This document shows positions 9,846 through 18,485 of a stretch of DNA of 64,000 bases, piece after piece. Position 1 is the first letter of the stretch. Each line of letters begins with the position of its first letter. The stretch comes from Inmirania thermothiophila (GTDB lineage Bacteria; Pseudomonadota; Gammaproteobacteria; DSM-100275). The translations under genes and the position numbers were made by a program. Below the pieces are notes generated by a model, which was given only the letters and a program-made list of their open reading frames with translations, made no database searches and had not been told where the DNA came from. The DNA lies in the NCBI RefSeq assembly GCF_003751635.1, contig NZ_RJVI01000001.1, positions 1 through 64,000 of the forward strand, read 5' to 3'.

Positions 9846-11279
9846 TCAGCGCGCCGCGCGGATCGCCGCCTGCAGCTCGCCGAACCGCCGCGGCCACGGC
9901 CCCGCCGCGCGCAGCCGCTGCGGCAACCGCGCCCGGGCCTGCACCGCCGCCGCGTGGTCCCGGAACTCGCCGTAGAGGAGCACGTACCAGTCCGCGCCGG
10001 CGCGGCGCAGCCGCACCACCGCGGCCGGAGCCGCGCCGCCGAGGCGCGCCGCCTCGCGCAGGAGCGCCTCGCGTGCGCGCGCACCGGCAAGCTGCAACGT
10101 GTAGTGCCCGGCCGGGCGGGCGAGCACCCACGCCTCGTCGTGCACCTGCCCGCCTGCGGGCGGTGGCGCCTGCTCGGCGGGCGCCGCAGCCGTCGCCTGC
10201 GCACCCTCGGCCGGGGCGGCCGGGGGCTCGCCGGCGGCGGGCGGCGGCGCCTCGGCCGCGGCGGGCCCCGCCGTGGCCTTCGCCCCCGGCGGCGCGCCCG
10301 CGGCCCCCTCGATCGGTGGCGGGGGTTCCGCCCCGGCGCTCGGCGGGGGTCCGACCTCCGCGGTGGGTGGCGGCCCGGCCGCCTCGGTGGGCACAGGCCC
10401 CGGCGGCTCCCGGTCCGCCCGGGCGGGCGGTTCCGCCGCCGGGGGCTCGGCGCGCGGGGCGGCGGGCTGCGGCGGCACCGGCAGGGGCCGCGTCCCCGCC
10501 TGCTCCTCGTCGCCCCCCACCAGGGTCAGGACCAGGGCCGCCGCCACCAGGACACCGCCGCCCGCGAGCAGCCACACCCGCCGCGGCAGCGCCGCCGGCC
10601 CGCGCCCCCCCTTCCGCTCCTCGTCGCTTCCGCCCAGCATGGCCTCGATCCTCCCGGGCATCCCCCCGCCGCGGCGCAGGGCCCGCCGCACCAGCGCCTC
10701 CTCGGGGTCGCGCCCCAGCCGGTGCGCGAGGTAGCCGCGCACCTCCTCCTCACCCCACGGCAGCAGCTCCACCGTGTGGGTCACCGCCGCCTCCAGGGCC
10801 CCGGCCACGCCGGGGACCCCGTCCGCGACGAGCTCCGGCGGCCCCGCGAGCACCAGGCGCAGCGCCCCCGCCCGCGGGCTCCGGTAGAGGGCGAGCAGCA
10901 GGTCCACGGTCTCCCGGGGTGCGGCATGGGCGTCGTCCAACACCACCAGGACCACGCCGCGCCCCTGCCCCAGCGCCTCGAGCCGCGCCTCCACGGCCCG
11001 GCGCAGCGCCGCCTCGCCGCCGTCCTCCGAAATCCCCAGGGCGCGCGCGAGGCGCCCCAGCGCCGCGGCCCGCCCCTCGCCCTCGCCGCCGCCGAGCCGC
11101 ACCACGCACCAGCCGGCAGCCTCCCCCCGCCCCGCCAGCAGCGCCACGAAGGTGCTGCGCCCGCTGCCCGCCGGGCCCGCGACGTGGAGACAGGCGCGGC
11201 CGTGCTGGAGCAGGTGATAGGCGAGATCGAGCCGCTGGCGCAGCCCGTCGGGCAGATAGAAAGCGGCGGCACCCTTCAC
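9846..11279 (-). CDS. damX: DamX-like cell-division protein: AAA ATPase domain, single membrane span and SPOR domain
   Basis: A 477-residue protein with an ExeA/GspA-like ATPase domain (residues ~1–215), a transmembrane helix (~235–256), a long Pro/Ala-rich linker (~265–390) and a C-terminal SPOR domain (~400–477, GHYTLQLAGAR…WYVLLYGEF). SPOR domains bind denuded septal peptidoglycan, and DamX is a divisome-associated SPOR protein; the linker and SPOR domain would be periplasmic. The P-loop GPAGSGRS (35–42) has Arg where Lys is expected, while the Walker B region (VVLVVLDDAH) is intact. The GTG start overlaps the stop of the WGR gene (GTGA). The position downstream of aroK–aroB is the classical damX locus, though two genes are inserted here. 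Confidence 0.85.
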   Translation of the reverse strand: MKGAAAFYLPDGLRQRLDLAYHLLQHGRACLHVAGPAGSGRSTFVALLAGRGEAAGWCVVRLGGGEGEGRAAALGRLARALGISEDGGEAALRRAVEARLEALGQGRGVVLVVLDDAHAAPRETVDLLLALYRSPRAGALRLVLAGPPELVADGVPGVAGALEAAVTHTVELLPWGEEEVRGYLAHRLGRDPEEALVRRALRRGGGMPGRIEAMLGGSDEERKGGRGPAALPRRVWLLAGGGVLVAAALVLTLVGGDEEQAGTRPLPVPPQPAAPRAEPPAAEPPARADREPPGPVPTEAAGPPPTAEVGPPPSAGAEPPPPIEGAAGAPPGAKATAGPAAAEAPPPAAGEPPAAPAEGAQATAAAPAEQAPPPAGGQVHDEAWVLARPAGHYTLQLAGARAREALLREAARLGGAAPAAVVRLRRAGADWYVLLYGEFRDHAAAVQARARLPQRLRAAGPWPRRFGELQAAIRAAR

Positions 11280-11530
11280 GCCGGGGCCTCCCGCCCCTCC
11301 GCGAAGACCACCCGGAAGCCGCGCCGAAGCTGCGTGTCCCGCGCCCGCTCCAGGGCCCGGACCGCCTCGTCGCGGCTGTCGTAGTGCTCGCGCCGCACGC
11401 GCCCGGCCCCGCCCTGGTAGCCGGTCTCGCGCACCAGCACCCAGCCGCCCAGCAGGTCCCGCTGCAGGATGAGGTGGCAGAAGCGCAGCGGCTCGCCGTG
11501 CATCGGCGGGGTCTGCATGTAGATGCGCAT
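11276..11530 (-). CDS. Small stand-alone WGR-domain protein
   Basis: An 84-residue protein whose residues ~25–80 resemble the WGR domain: a W in GGWVLVRETGYQG, a Gly-rich turn (GGAGRVRREHY), an acidic helix (SRDEAVRALERA) and a closing RRGFRVVF, equivalent to the family's K(R)GY ending. WGR domains occur in PARP-type proteins and, as small stand-alone bacterial proteins, have no assigned function. It sits between the dGTPase-like and DamX-like genes, with a GTGA overlap to the latter and a 12-nt gap from the former, so it is part of the aroKB–damX transcription unit. A nucleic-acid-binding role is only inference from PARP WGR domains. Confidence 0.72.
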   Translation of the reverse strand: MRIYMQTPPMHGEPLRFCHLILQRDLLGGWVLVRETGYQGGAGRVRREHYDSRDEAVRALERARDTQLRRGFRVVFAEGREAPA

Positions 11531-11542
11531 CGGCCGCCCCCC

Positions 11543-12703
11543 TCAGGTCAGCTCCGGCGGGTCGAACAGGCGGCGGTGCTCGGCCAGCGCGTAGCGGTCG
11601 GTCATGCCGGCGATGTAGTCGGCCACCGCCCGCGCCCGTCCCGCCTCGCCCGCCTCCGCCTCCAGCCGCGCCGCCGCCTCGCGCGCCGCCGGCGGCAGCA
11701 GCCGCGGGTTGTCCACGAAGGCCTCGAAGAGCGCCGTCACCACGCGCCGCGCCTTGGCGGTCATGCGCTCGACGCGGTAGTGGCGGTAGAGGCGCTCGCG
11801 CAGGAAGCCCTTGAGCTCCAGGCTCGCCCGGCGCATCGCCTCCGAGTGGCGGGCGAGGGGCTCGGGCCGCGCCCGCACCGCCTCCACGTCCGCGGGCGCC
11901 GCGGCCTCCAGGGCCGCCGCCGTGGCCTCGATGAGATCGGTGACCTGGCGGTCGATGAGCCGGCGCACCAGCTCGTGGACCCGCCTCCGGCCGCCGAGGC
12001 CGGGGTGCTCGGCCTCCACCTCGTCGAGGCACGCGCGCACGAGGGCGAGCCCGGCGAGCTCCTCCAGCCGCAGCAGCCCCGCCCGCAGGCCGTCGTCGAC
12101 GTCGTGGGCATGGTAGGCGATCTCGTCGGCGAGGTTCACCACCTGCGCCTCCAGGGTCGGCTGGGTGCCGTCGAGGAAGCGCCGCGCCACCTCGCCGAGC
12201 CCGCGCGCCCGCGCCGGCGGGCAGTGCTTGAGCAGGCCCTCGCGGGTCTCGAACATGAGGTTGAGGCCGCGGAAGCGCGCGTAGCGCTCCTCCAGCTCGT
12301 CCACCACCCGCAGCGCCTGCAGATTGTGCTCGAAGCCGCCCCACGGCGCCATGCAGGCGTCGAGGGCCTCCTGCCCGGCGTGGCCGAAGGGGGGATGGCC
12401 GAGGTCGTGGGCGAGGGCGATGCCCTCGGTGAGATCCTCGTCGAGCCCCAGGGCGCGGGCCACCGTGCGCGCGATCTGCGCCACCTCCAGGCTGTGGGTG
12501 AGGCGCGTGCGGAAGAGGTCGCCCTCGTGGTTGACGAAGACCTGGGTCTTGTACTCGAGCCGGCGGAAGGCGGCGCAGTGGATGATGCGGTCGCGGTCGC
12601 GCTGGTACTCGCCGCGGTAGCGCGGCGGCGGCTCCGGGTGCCGGCGCCCCCGCGAGCTGGCCGCGGAGGCGGCGTAGGGGGCGAGCCGCGCCGCCGGCAT
12701 CAT
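11543..12703 (-). CDS. dgt: Deoxyguanosinetriphosphate triphosphohydrolase-like protein (HD superfamily)
   Basis: A 386-residue dGTPase-like HD hydrolase. The metal-binding residues are visible: H70 in [11 protein letters not shown]99–D100 in [15 protein letters not shown] and a later conserved [15 protein letters not shown]. Characterised relatives remove the triphosphate from dNTPs. The length fits the shorter dGTPase-like protein family rather than the ~505-residue E. coli Dgt, so the exact nucleotide preference is open. The start ATG overlaps the aroB stop (ATGA), and a second ATG follows directly. Insertion of this gene between aroB and damX is a known arrangement in some gammaproteobacteria, as far as I recall, and implies co-expression with shikimate and division genes. 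Confidence 0.87.
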   Translation of the reverse strand: MMPAARLAPYAASAASSRGRRHPEPPPRYRGEYQRDRDRIIHCAAFRRLEYKTQVFVNHEGDLFRTRLTHSLEVAQIARTVARALGLDEDLTEGIALAHDLGHPPFGHAGQEALDACMAPWGGFEHNLQALRVVDELEERYARFRGLNLMFETREGLLKHCPPARARGLGEVARRFLDGTQPTLEAQVVNLADEIAYHAHDVDDGLRAGLLRLEELAGLALVRACLDEVEAEHPGLGGRRRVHELVRRLIDRQVTDLIEATAAALEAAAPADVEAVRARPEPLARHSEAMRRASLELKGFLRERLYRHYRVERMTAKARRVVTALFEAFVDNPRLLPPAAREAAARLEAEAGEAGRARAVADYIAGMTDRYALAEHRRLFDPPELT

Positions 12704-13785
12704 CCCGCGCCGAGGAGCCGCTCGAGGGCGTTGCGGTCGAAGGCGTCGGTGACCACCGCGCGCCCGATGCCCCGCAGCAGCACCAGCCGCCAGCGCCCGT
12801 CGGCGACCTTCTTGTCGAGCCCCATGGCCTCCAGCATCGCGCCCCCGTCGGCCTCCCGCGGCGGCGCCGTGGGCAGCCCCGCCGCCTCCAGCAGGGCCAC
12901 GATGCGCTCCAGCGCGGCGGGCTCCAGCCACCCCATCTCCACCGACAGCCGCGCCGCCAGCACCATGCCCGCGGCCACCGCCTCGCCGTGCAGCCAGATG
13001 CCGTAGCCCAGCACCCGCTCGATGGCGTGGCCGAAGGTGTGGCCGAGGTTGAGCAGCGCCCGCTGCCCGGCCTCCCGCTCGTCGGCGGCCACCACCGCCG
13101 CCTTGTTGCGGCAGGAATGCGCCACCGCCTCCACGAGGGCGCGCCGCTCGCGGGCGAGGAGCGCCGGCATCCGGGCCTCGAGCCAGGCGAAGAGGTCGGG
13201 GTCGCGGATGAGGCCGTACTTGATCACCTCCGCAAGCCCCGCCCGCAGCTCGCGCTCGGGCAGGGTGTCGAGGGTCGCGACGTCGGCGAGCACGCAGCGG
13301 GGCTGGTGGAAGGCCCCGATCATGTTCTTGCCGAGGGGGTGGTTGACCCCGGTCTTGCCGCCCACCGAGGAGTCCACCTGCGCCAGCAGGGTCGTGGGCA
13401 CCTGCACGAAGGCCACCCCCCGCTGGTAGCAGGCGGCGGCGAAGCCGGCGATGTCGCCCACCACGCCGCCGCCCAGGGCGAGGACGGTGGCGGTGCGGTG
13501 AAAGCCCGCATCGAGCAGGGCGTCCCAGATCCCCGCGACCGTGGCCAGGGTCTTGTGCGCCTCGCCGTCGGGCAGCACCACCTCGCGCCGCTCCAGGCCC
13601 TCCAGCGCCGGCGCCAGGGCGTCGAGGTAGAGCGGGGCCACGGTCTCGTTGGTGACCACCATCACCTGCCGCCCGGGCAGATGCGGGCGCAGCAGCTCCG
13701 CCTCGCCCAGGATCCCGGCGCCGATGTGGATGGGATAGTCGCGTCCGCCGCCGAGGCGGACGGTGAGCGTGGTCCGCGCGCTCAT
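12700..13785 (-). CDS. aroB: 3-Dehydroquinate synthase
   Basis: A 361-residue NAD- and metal-dependent enzyme converting DAHP to 3-dehydroquinate, the second step of the shikimate pathway. Signatures are the NAD-binding [16 protein letters not shown] (about residues 102–117), the active-site segment [20 protein letters not shown] (128–147) with [15 protein letters not shown], and the metal-ligand region [12 protein letters not shown]. Its length is typical. It is flanked by aroK upstream and the dGTPase-like gene downstream, overlapping both by ATGA junctions, the standard aroK–aroB pair. Confidence 0.97.
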   Translation of the reverse strand: MSARTTLTVRLGGGRDYPIHIGAGILGEAELLRPHLPGRQVMVVTNETVAPLYLDALAPALEGLERREVVLPDGEAHKTLATVAGIWDALLDAGFHRTATVLALGGGVVGDIAGFAAACYQRGVAFVQVPTTLLAQVDSSVGGKTGVNHPLGKNMIGAFHQPRCVLADVATLDTLPERELRAGLAEVIKYGLIRDPDLFAWLEARMPALLARERRALVEAVAHSCRNKAAVVAADEREAGQRALLNLGHTFGHAIERVLGYGIWLHGEAVAAGMVLAARLSVEMGWLEPAALERIVALLEAAGLPTAPPREADGGAMLEAMGLDKKVADGRWRLVLLRGIGRAVVTDAFDRNALERLLGAG

Positions 13786-14363
13786 GGCCGCTCCCGCCGT
13801 CCCTCCCTGCGCCTTCGCCCCACCCCGCGCCGGCGGCGGAACTCGCCCGTCGCCCGAAGCTGCGCGAGCACCGCCCGCACCGTGTCCTCGACCCCGCCGC
13901 CGCGGGTGTCCACCACGAAGTCCGCCACCTCGCGGTAGAGGGGGTCGCGCCGCGCGAAGAGCTCCGCCAGGCGCGCGCGCGGGTCTTCGGTCTGCAGCAG
14001 CGGGCGGTGGCGGCTGCGGCGCGTGCGCGCGTGCTGGGTCTCCACGTCGGCGTAGAGATAGACCACGTGGCCGCGGGTGAGCAGGCAGGCGCGGTTGGCC
14101 GGATCCATCACGGCGCCGCCGCCGGTGGCCAGCACGATGCCCGGAAGCCGCGTCAGGCGGTCGATCACCTCGCGCTCGCGGGCGCGGAACCCGGCCTCGC
14201 CCTCGGCGGCGAAGATCGCCGGGATGTCCATCCCCGCCTCGCGCGCCACCACCTCGTCGGCGTCCACGAAGTCGAGGCCGAGCAGGCGTGCGAGGCGTCT
14301 GCCCACGCTGCTCTTGCCCGCCCCCATGGGCCCCACCAGGAAGACGCTCGCCGGCCCGTCCAT
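13782..14363 (-). CDS. aroK: Shikimate kinase with arginine-rich C-terminal tail
   Basis: A 193-residue P-loop kinase that phosphorylates shikimate. Visible are the Walker A GPMGAGKS (11–18), the shikimate-binding [18 protein letters not shown], the GGG motif ([11 protein letters not shown]) and the lid/adenine region RSRHRPLLQ. The ATG at 14363 puts the P-loop at the usual distance from the N-terminus; an upstream TTG would add 12 residues. The last ~25 residues are almost entirely Arg and Gly ([18 protein letters not shown]), an unusual basic extension beyond the normal end of the family. It lies 49 nt after the Ig-like lipoprotein gene and overlaps aroB. Confidence 0.95.
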   Translation of the reverse strand: MDGPASVFLVGPMGAGKSSVGRRLARLLGLDFVDADEVVAREAGMDIPAIFAAEGEAGFRAREREVIDRLTRLPGIVLATGGGAVMDPANRACLLTRGHVVYLYADVETQHARTRRSRHRPLLQTEDPRARLAELFARRDPLYREVADFVVDTRGGGVEDTVRAVLAQLRATGEFRRRRGVGRRRREGRRERP

Positions 14364-14412
14364 GGCCGGCAAGCTAGCGGCCCCCGCGGCGCGGATCAAG
14401 CCCGCCGGGACC

Positions 14413-17400
14413 CTAGGGGATGGTCAGCTCCACCTCGGCCGCGCCCTCGGCGGTGAAGAACGTGATGGTGGCGCTGTCGCCGGACTGCACGTTGCTCCCC
14501 TCCACCGCGACGCAGGCCGAGGCCGCGCCCCCGATGTTGGTCTGGGGCTTGCCGTTCTCGGCGTTGGGGTAGACCCACGGCCGCCACGTCACGTTCTCCG
14601 GCGCGCTCTGCGCCAGGGCGCAGCCGAGGACGAAGTCGTCGTCCACGTCGGCCGCGCCGTCGCCGTCCGTGTCCACGAGGCGCAGGCCGTCGCCGTCGGC
14701 GTCCGCGGTGCCGTAGATGGCGCCCTCGCTGCGGTCCAGGACCCCGTCGCCGTCGAGATCCTCGCCGGGATCCAGCACGCCGTTGTGGTTCAGATCCTCG
14801 CCGGTGTCGAGACGGCCGTCGCCGTCCACGTCCTCGTCGGTCGTGTCGAGACGGCCGTCGCCGTCCAGGTCCTCGCCGGGATCCAACGTGCCGTTGCTGT
14901 TGGCGTCCTCGTTCACATCAAGGTTGCCGTCGCCGTCGAGGTCCTCGTTGCCGTCGATGCGGCCGTCGCCGTCGACGTCGTAGCCGAGCGGCGTGCCCGC
15001 GTGGACGTCGAAGTCGCTGCCCTTGTCGGTGTCGCGGGAGGTCACCACGGAGGAGACCCACACCCCGACGAAGGGGAGCAGGATGCCGTCGCCGCCGTCG
15101 CGCACGTCCACGCTCACCGTCCCGCCGCTGCTCAGCGCGGCCGGGAGGGCGGTCACCGTCCACGGCGCGATGGAGGCGAAGCAGAAGCGCCCCTTGCTCA
15201 CCGCCTCGGCGTCGGTGTCGCTGGCCTTGGCCCAGATCCAGACCTGCGCCGACTGCGGCACCGTGTAGCGCTTGTCGTCGGTGGAGTAGGCCCCGGAGCC
15301 CGCATAGCCGTAGCAGCCCACGCGGATCGTGCCCCGCGCGTTGCCGCTGTTGTCGTTGTGGGCTGGGTAGGTGACGCGGAACTCGCCGATGCCGTCCCGG
15401 GTGAGGGTGAAGCCCGGCAGCAGCGCGCCGGAGCCGGGATCGAGGCCGGCGATGGTCGCCCCCAGCGCGGCCGCGCCCACCACGTACTCCAGGCCGGTGC
15501 CGTCGTTGCCGTAGGCGTTCTGGACCTCCAGCTCCGTCCCCAGCGTCGGGCTGGCGGCCACGAAGCGGCCCTTGTCGCCGGCCGGCGCGTTGCGCACCAG
15601 GACCACGTCGTCCGGCTCGATCCCCCGCGGCACGTCGTTGCGCTCGATGGTGTCGAGGAAGTCGAGGCTGGCGCTGGTGCAGCTCGTGGAGCTGGTGCAG
15701 GTAAGGGTCAGCAGCGAGCCGCCGCCGGTGAGCGTGGTGTCGCCGGCGGTGACCTGCCCCGCGGCGCCGTGGGCGATCACCGAGTCGATGAGCTGGAGCT
15801 GGACCACGGTGCCGTCCGGCACGGCGTTGCCCCACCGGTCGGTGACGTCCACCTTGCCCACGCGGCGGTAGTTGCCATTGCCGAGGTTCTCGATGCTCTC
15901 CTGCAGCGGCGAGGAGAAGACGATGGTGTGCGGCGGGCCGCTGGCGATCACCACCTGGGGGGCCACCGCCGTCACCGGCGCCGCCAGCGCCGCACCGCTC
16001 TCGTCCAGGAGCGCCTCCACCTTCACCTCCACCACGCCGGGCCGGGTGCCGGCGATCAGGTTGAGGTTGATGGATCCGCCACTGGTGCGCACCTCGATGG
16101 GTCCGGAGCGGGTGTCTACCACGGTCCCGGCCGCGTTGCGCCCGGTGACGTATTCGCCGCCGTGGGGCTGGGCGAGGACCGTGACCCGGAGGTTGTTCAG
16201 GCTGGGATCCCCGTAGCTGCTCTCGTCGATGGGGTTGCCCGAGCCGTCCAGCACCGTGACGGTGATGGTGGCGATCTCCTGCTTGCCGACCCCCTGGACG
16301 AAGATGTTCTGCTGATCGACCTGGAGCTGCACCGAGGCCGGGTCGCCCGTAGCGGCGCCGCCGAAGGTGACGCTGCCCGTCAGCCCGCTCACCTCCAGCA
16401 CGCTGAGGGTGGCCGTGCCGGCGGCCGACGGCGCCTGCAGGGTGAAGGTGGCCCGCCCGTTGGTGGTCGTCGTCGGGTTGGCGCTCGTCACCGTGCCCGC
16501 ATTGGCCACCAGCGTCACCTCCGTCCCGTCCGCCACCGGGTTGCCGTTGGCGTCCGCAAGCGTCACCGTCACCGTGGTCGTGCTGCTTCCGTCCGCAGGC
16601 AGACTCGCCGGGCTCGCCGTGATCGACGACCGCCCCGCATCAGGATCCCCAGGCAGGAACTCCACCTGCGTCGTCGCCACATACCCCAGAAACTCCGCCC
16701 GCACCGTCGCCTTGCCCGCCGTCGTCGGCGCCTCCAGAAACAGCACCGCCACACCGTCGGCGTTCGTGGTCGCGCTCGAGGCCGCAGCACCCGCCTGCGT
16801 CTGCAGACTCCCCAGATTGGTGCTCATGCTCACCGCCTCGTTGGCGATGGGCTCACCGTCCACATCCGTCAGCGTCGCCCGAATCTGCACCCGCGTCGCG
16901 CCGTCCGCCACCACCTGCGCCGTCGCAGCATCCAGCACCAGCGACCCCACATCCGCCGGCGACACCGACGCACTGGTGAAGGTCACCGTCCCCGTGAGAC
17001 TCAGCCCCGTGGGCCCGGCGGCCACCTCCGCCGTGACCGTGGCCGTACCACCCGACGGCACCGCACTCGGCGCCTGCACCGTGAAGGTGGCCCGCCCGTT
17101 GGTGGTCGTCGTCGGGTTGGCGCTCGTCACCGTGCCCGCATTGGCCACCAGCGTCACCTCCGTCCCGTCCGCCACCGGGTTGCCGTTGGCGTCCGCAAGC
17201 GTCACCGTCACCGTGGTCGTGCTGCTTCCGTCCGCAGGCAGACTCGCCGGGCTCGCCGTGATCGACGACCGCCCCGCATCAGGATCCCCAGGCAGGAACT
17301 CCACCTGCGTCGTCGCCACATACCCCAGAAACTCCGCCCGCACCGTCGCCTTGCCCGCCGTCGTCGGCGCCTCCAGAAACAGCACCGCCACACCGTCGGC

Positions 17401-18408
17401 GTTCGTGGTCGCGCTCGAGGCCGCAGCACCCGCCTGCGTCTGCAGACTCCCCAGATTGGTGCTCATGCTCACCGCCTCGTTGGCGATGGGCTCACCGTCC
17501 ACATCCGTCAGCGTCGCCCGAATCTGCACCCGCGTCGCGCCGTCCGCCACCACCTGCGCCGTCGCAGCATCCAGCACCAGCGACCCCACATCCGCCGGCG
17601 ACACCGACACACTGGCAAAGGTCACCGTCCCCGTGAGACTCAGCCCGGTCGCCACCTCCGCCGTGACCGTGGCCGTACCACCCGACGGCACCGCACTCGG
17701 CGCCGGCGCCTGCACCGTGAAGCTCGCAGCGCCCCCGGCGGTCTGCGCGGGGTTCGTGCTGAGCACGGCACCCACCGGGGTCCCGCCCGTGTCCTCCACC
17801 CGCAGGGTCACCGCGGTCCCATCGGCCACGGGATGCCCGGCGCTGTCGAACAGCAACGCCTTCACCGTGTATTGCGCGCTGCCGTCGGCGGAGACGCTCG
17901 CCGGCGAGATGGTCAGGACGGACTTGGTCGCATCGGCCGGGCCCGGTACGAAGGTGACCTGGACCTCGCCGCGAAAGCCGCCGGCGGTGGCGGTGACGGT
18001 GGCCGTCCCGAGGCGGGTCCCGGACAGGGTCACCTCGGCGATGCCCGAGGCATTCGTGGTCGCACTCGTGGCCGACAGGGTCCCGACGTCGGTGGCGAAC
18101 GTCACGGTCTCCCCCGCCACGGGCTGCCCCGCCGTGTCCAGGACCGTGGCCCGGATCGTCGCGCTGTCCGCCCCGTCCGCGGTAAGCGAGGAGGCACCCG
18201 CGGCCACCGTGACCGACGCCACCTGCCCGGTGCCAACGGAGCTGCTCCCGGTGCCGCCCGAGGTCCCGCCGCTGCCGCCGGTATCCGTTCCGCTACCGGT
18301 GGTGCCGGGCGCTGCGGTGAAACCGGAGTCCCCCCCGCACGCGGCCAGCGCCAGGACGAAGATGCCGACACCCAGGAGCCTTCCCCAGCGGCGGATCCCT
18401 TCCATCAT
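14413..18408 (-). CDS. Giant lipoprotein with tandem bacterial Ig-like (Big_1/invasin-type) domains and calcium-type DxDxDG repeats
   Basis: A 1331-residue predicted lipoprotein. The signal ends in the lipobox LAAC (Cys24), followed by a Gly/Ser/Thr linker. About six Big_1/invasin-like domains follow, recognised by repeated SADGSxxxTVxA openings, NGxPVADGTxVTL middles and GTVTF endings. Domains 3–4 are repeated as domains 5–6 with near-identical DNA (see the 639-bp repeat). The C-terminal third has an unrelated Ig-like stretch and then at least six DGDGxxDxxED repeats, the thrombospondin-3/dockerin style of Ca-binding loops. It should sit on the cell surface or the inner face of the outer membrane. 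Its place between pilQ and aroK suggests a link to type IV pili or adhesion, which is inference. The start is supported by an AGGAGAG ribosome binding site before ATGATG. Confidence 0.85.
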   Translation of the reverse strand: MMEGIRRWGRLLGVGIFVLALAACGGDSGFTAAPGTTGSGTDTGGSGGTSGGTGSSSVGTGQVASVTVAAGASSLTADGADSATIRATVLDTAGQPVAGETVTFATDVGTLSATSATTNASGIAEVTLSGTRLGTATVTATAGGFRGEVQVTFVPGPADATKSVLTISPASVSADGSAQYTVKALLFDSAGHPVADGTAVTLRVEDTGGTPVGAVLSTNPAQTAGGAASFTVQAPAPSAVPSGGTATVTAEVATGLSLTGTVTFASVSVSPADVGSLVLDAATAQVVADGATRVQIRATLTDVDGEPIANEAVSMSTNLGSLQTQAGAAASSATTNADGVAVLFLEAPTTAGKATVRAEFLGYVATTQVEFLPGDPDAGRSSITASPASLPADGSSTTTVTVTLADANGNPVADGTEVTLVANAGTVTSANPTTTTNGRATFTVQAPSAVPSGGTATVTAEVAAGPTGLSLTGTVTFTSASVSPADVGSLVLDAATAQVVADGATRVQIRATLTDVDGEPIANEAVSMSTNLGSLQTQAGAAASSATTNADGVAVLFLEAPTTAGKATVRAEFLGYVATTQVEFLPGDPDAGRSSITASPASLPADGSSTTTVTVTLADANGNPVADGTEVTLVANAGTVTSANPTTTTNGRATFTLQAPSAAGTATLSVLEVSGLTGSVTFGGAATGDPASVQLQVDQQNIFVQGVGKQEIATITVTVLDGSGNPIDESSYGDPSLNNLRVTVLAQPHGGEYVTGRNAAGTVVDTRSGPIEVRTSGGSINLNLIAGTRPGVVEVKVEALLDESGAALAAPVTAVAPQVVIASGPPHTIVFSSPLQESIENLGNGNYRRVGKVDVTDRWGNAVPDGTVVQLQLIDSVIAHGAAGQVTAGDTTLTGGGSLLTLTCTSSTSCTSASLDFLDTIERNDVPRGIEPDDVVLVRNAPAGDKGRFVAASPTLGTELEVQNAYGNDGTGLEYVVGAAALGATIAGLDPGSGALLPGFTLTRDGIGEFRVTYPAHNDNSGNARGTIRVGCYGYAGSGAYSTDDKRYTVPQSAQVWIWAKASDTDAEAVSKGRFCFASIAPWTVTALPAALSSGGTVSVDVRDGGDGILLPFVGVWVSSVVTSRDTDKGSDFDVHAGTPLGYDVDGDGRIDGNEDLDGDGNLDVNEDANSNGTLDPGEDLDGDGRLDTTDEDVDGDGRLDTGEDLNHNGVLDPGEDLDGDGVLDRSEGAIYGTADADGDGLRLVDTDGDGAADVDDDFVLGCALAQSAPENVTWRPWVYPNAENGKPQTNIGGAASACVAVEGSNVQSGDSATITFFTAEGAAEVELTIP
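16442..17716. repeat. Tandem duplication of a ~639-bp coding unit inside the Ig-like lipoprotein gene
   Basis: Copy 1 spans 16442–17080 (639 bp) and copy 2 spans 17081–17716 (636 bp). By eye, the first 528 bases of each copy are identical, after which there are a few substitutions, a 9-base deletion and a 6-base gain, all in frame. Each copy encodes two Ig-like domains (about 212 residues). The identity at silent positions indicates a recent duplication or ongoing homogenisation by recombination. Confidence 0.93.
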
Positions 18409-18485
18409 CCTGCTCTCTCCTGCTCGGTCCTCGCGCCCCCGACGAGGCGCCTCCACGCAGCCCCAACCCCCCGAAGGCCCGCGCC

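Noticed and set aside
8429-13006. A 1525-codon open frame antisense to the multicopper oxidase, damX, dgt and aroB
   Set aside because: Composition is low-complexity and every part is explained by coding genes on the other strand.
16442-17716. Possible CRISPR array or mobile element from the large repeated block
   Set aside because: Only two ~639-bp units occur, in frame within a coding gene, without spacers, terminal inverted repeats or a transposase.
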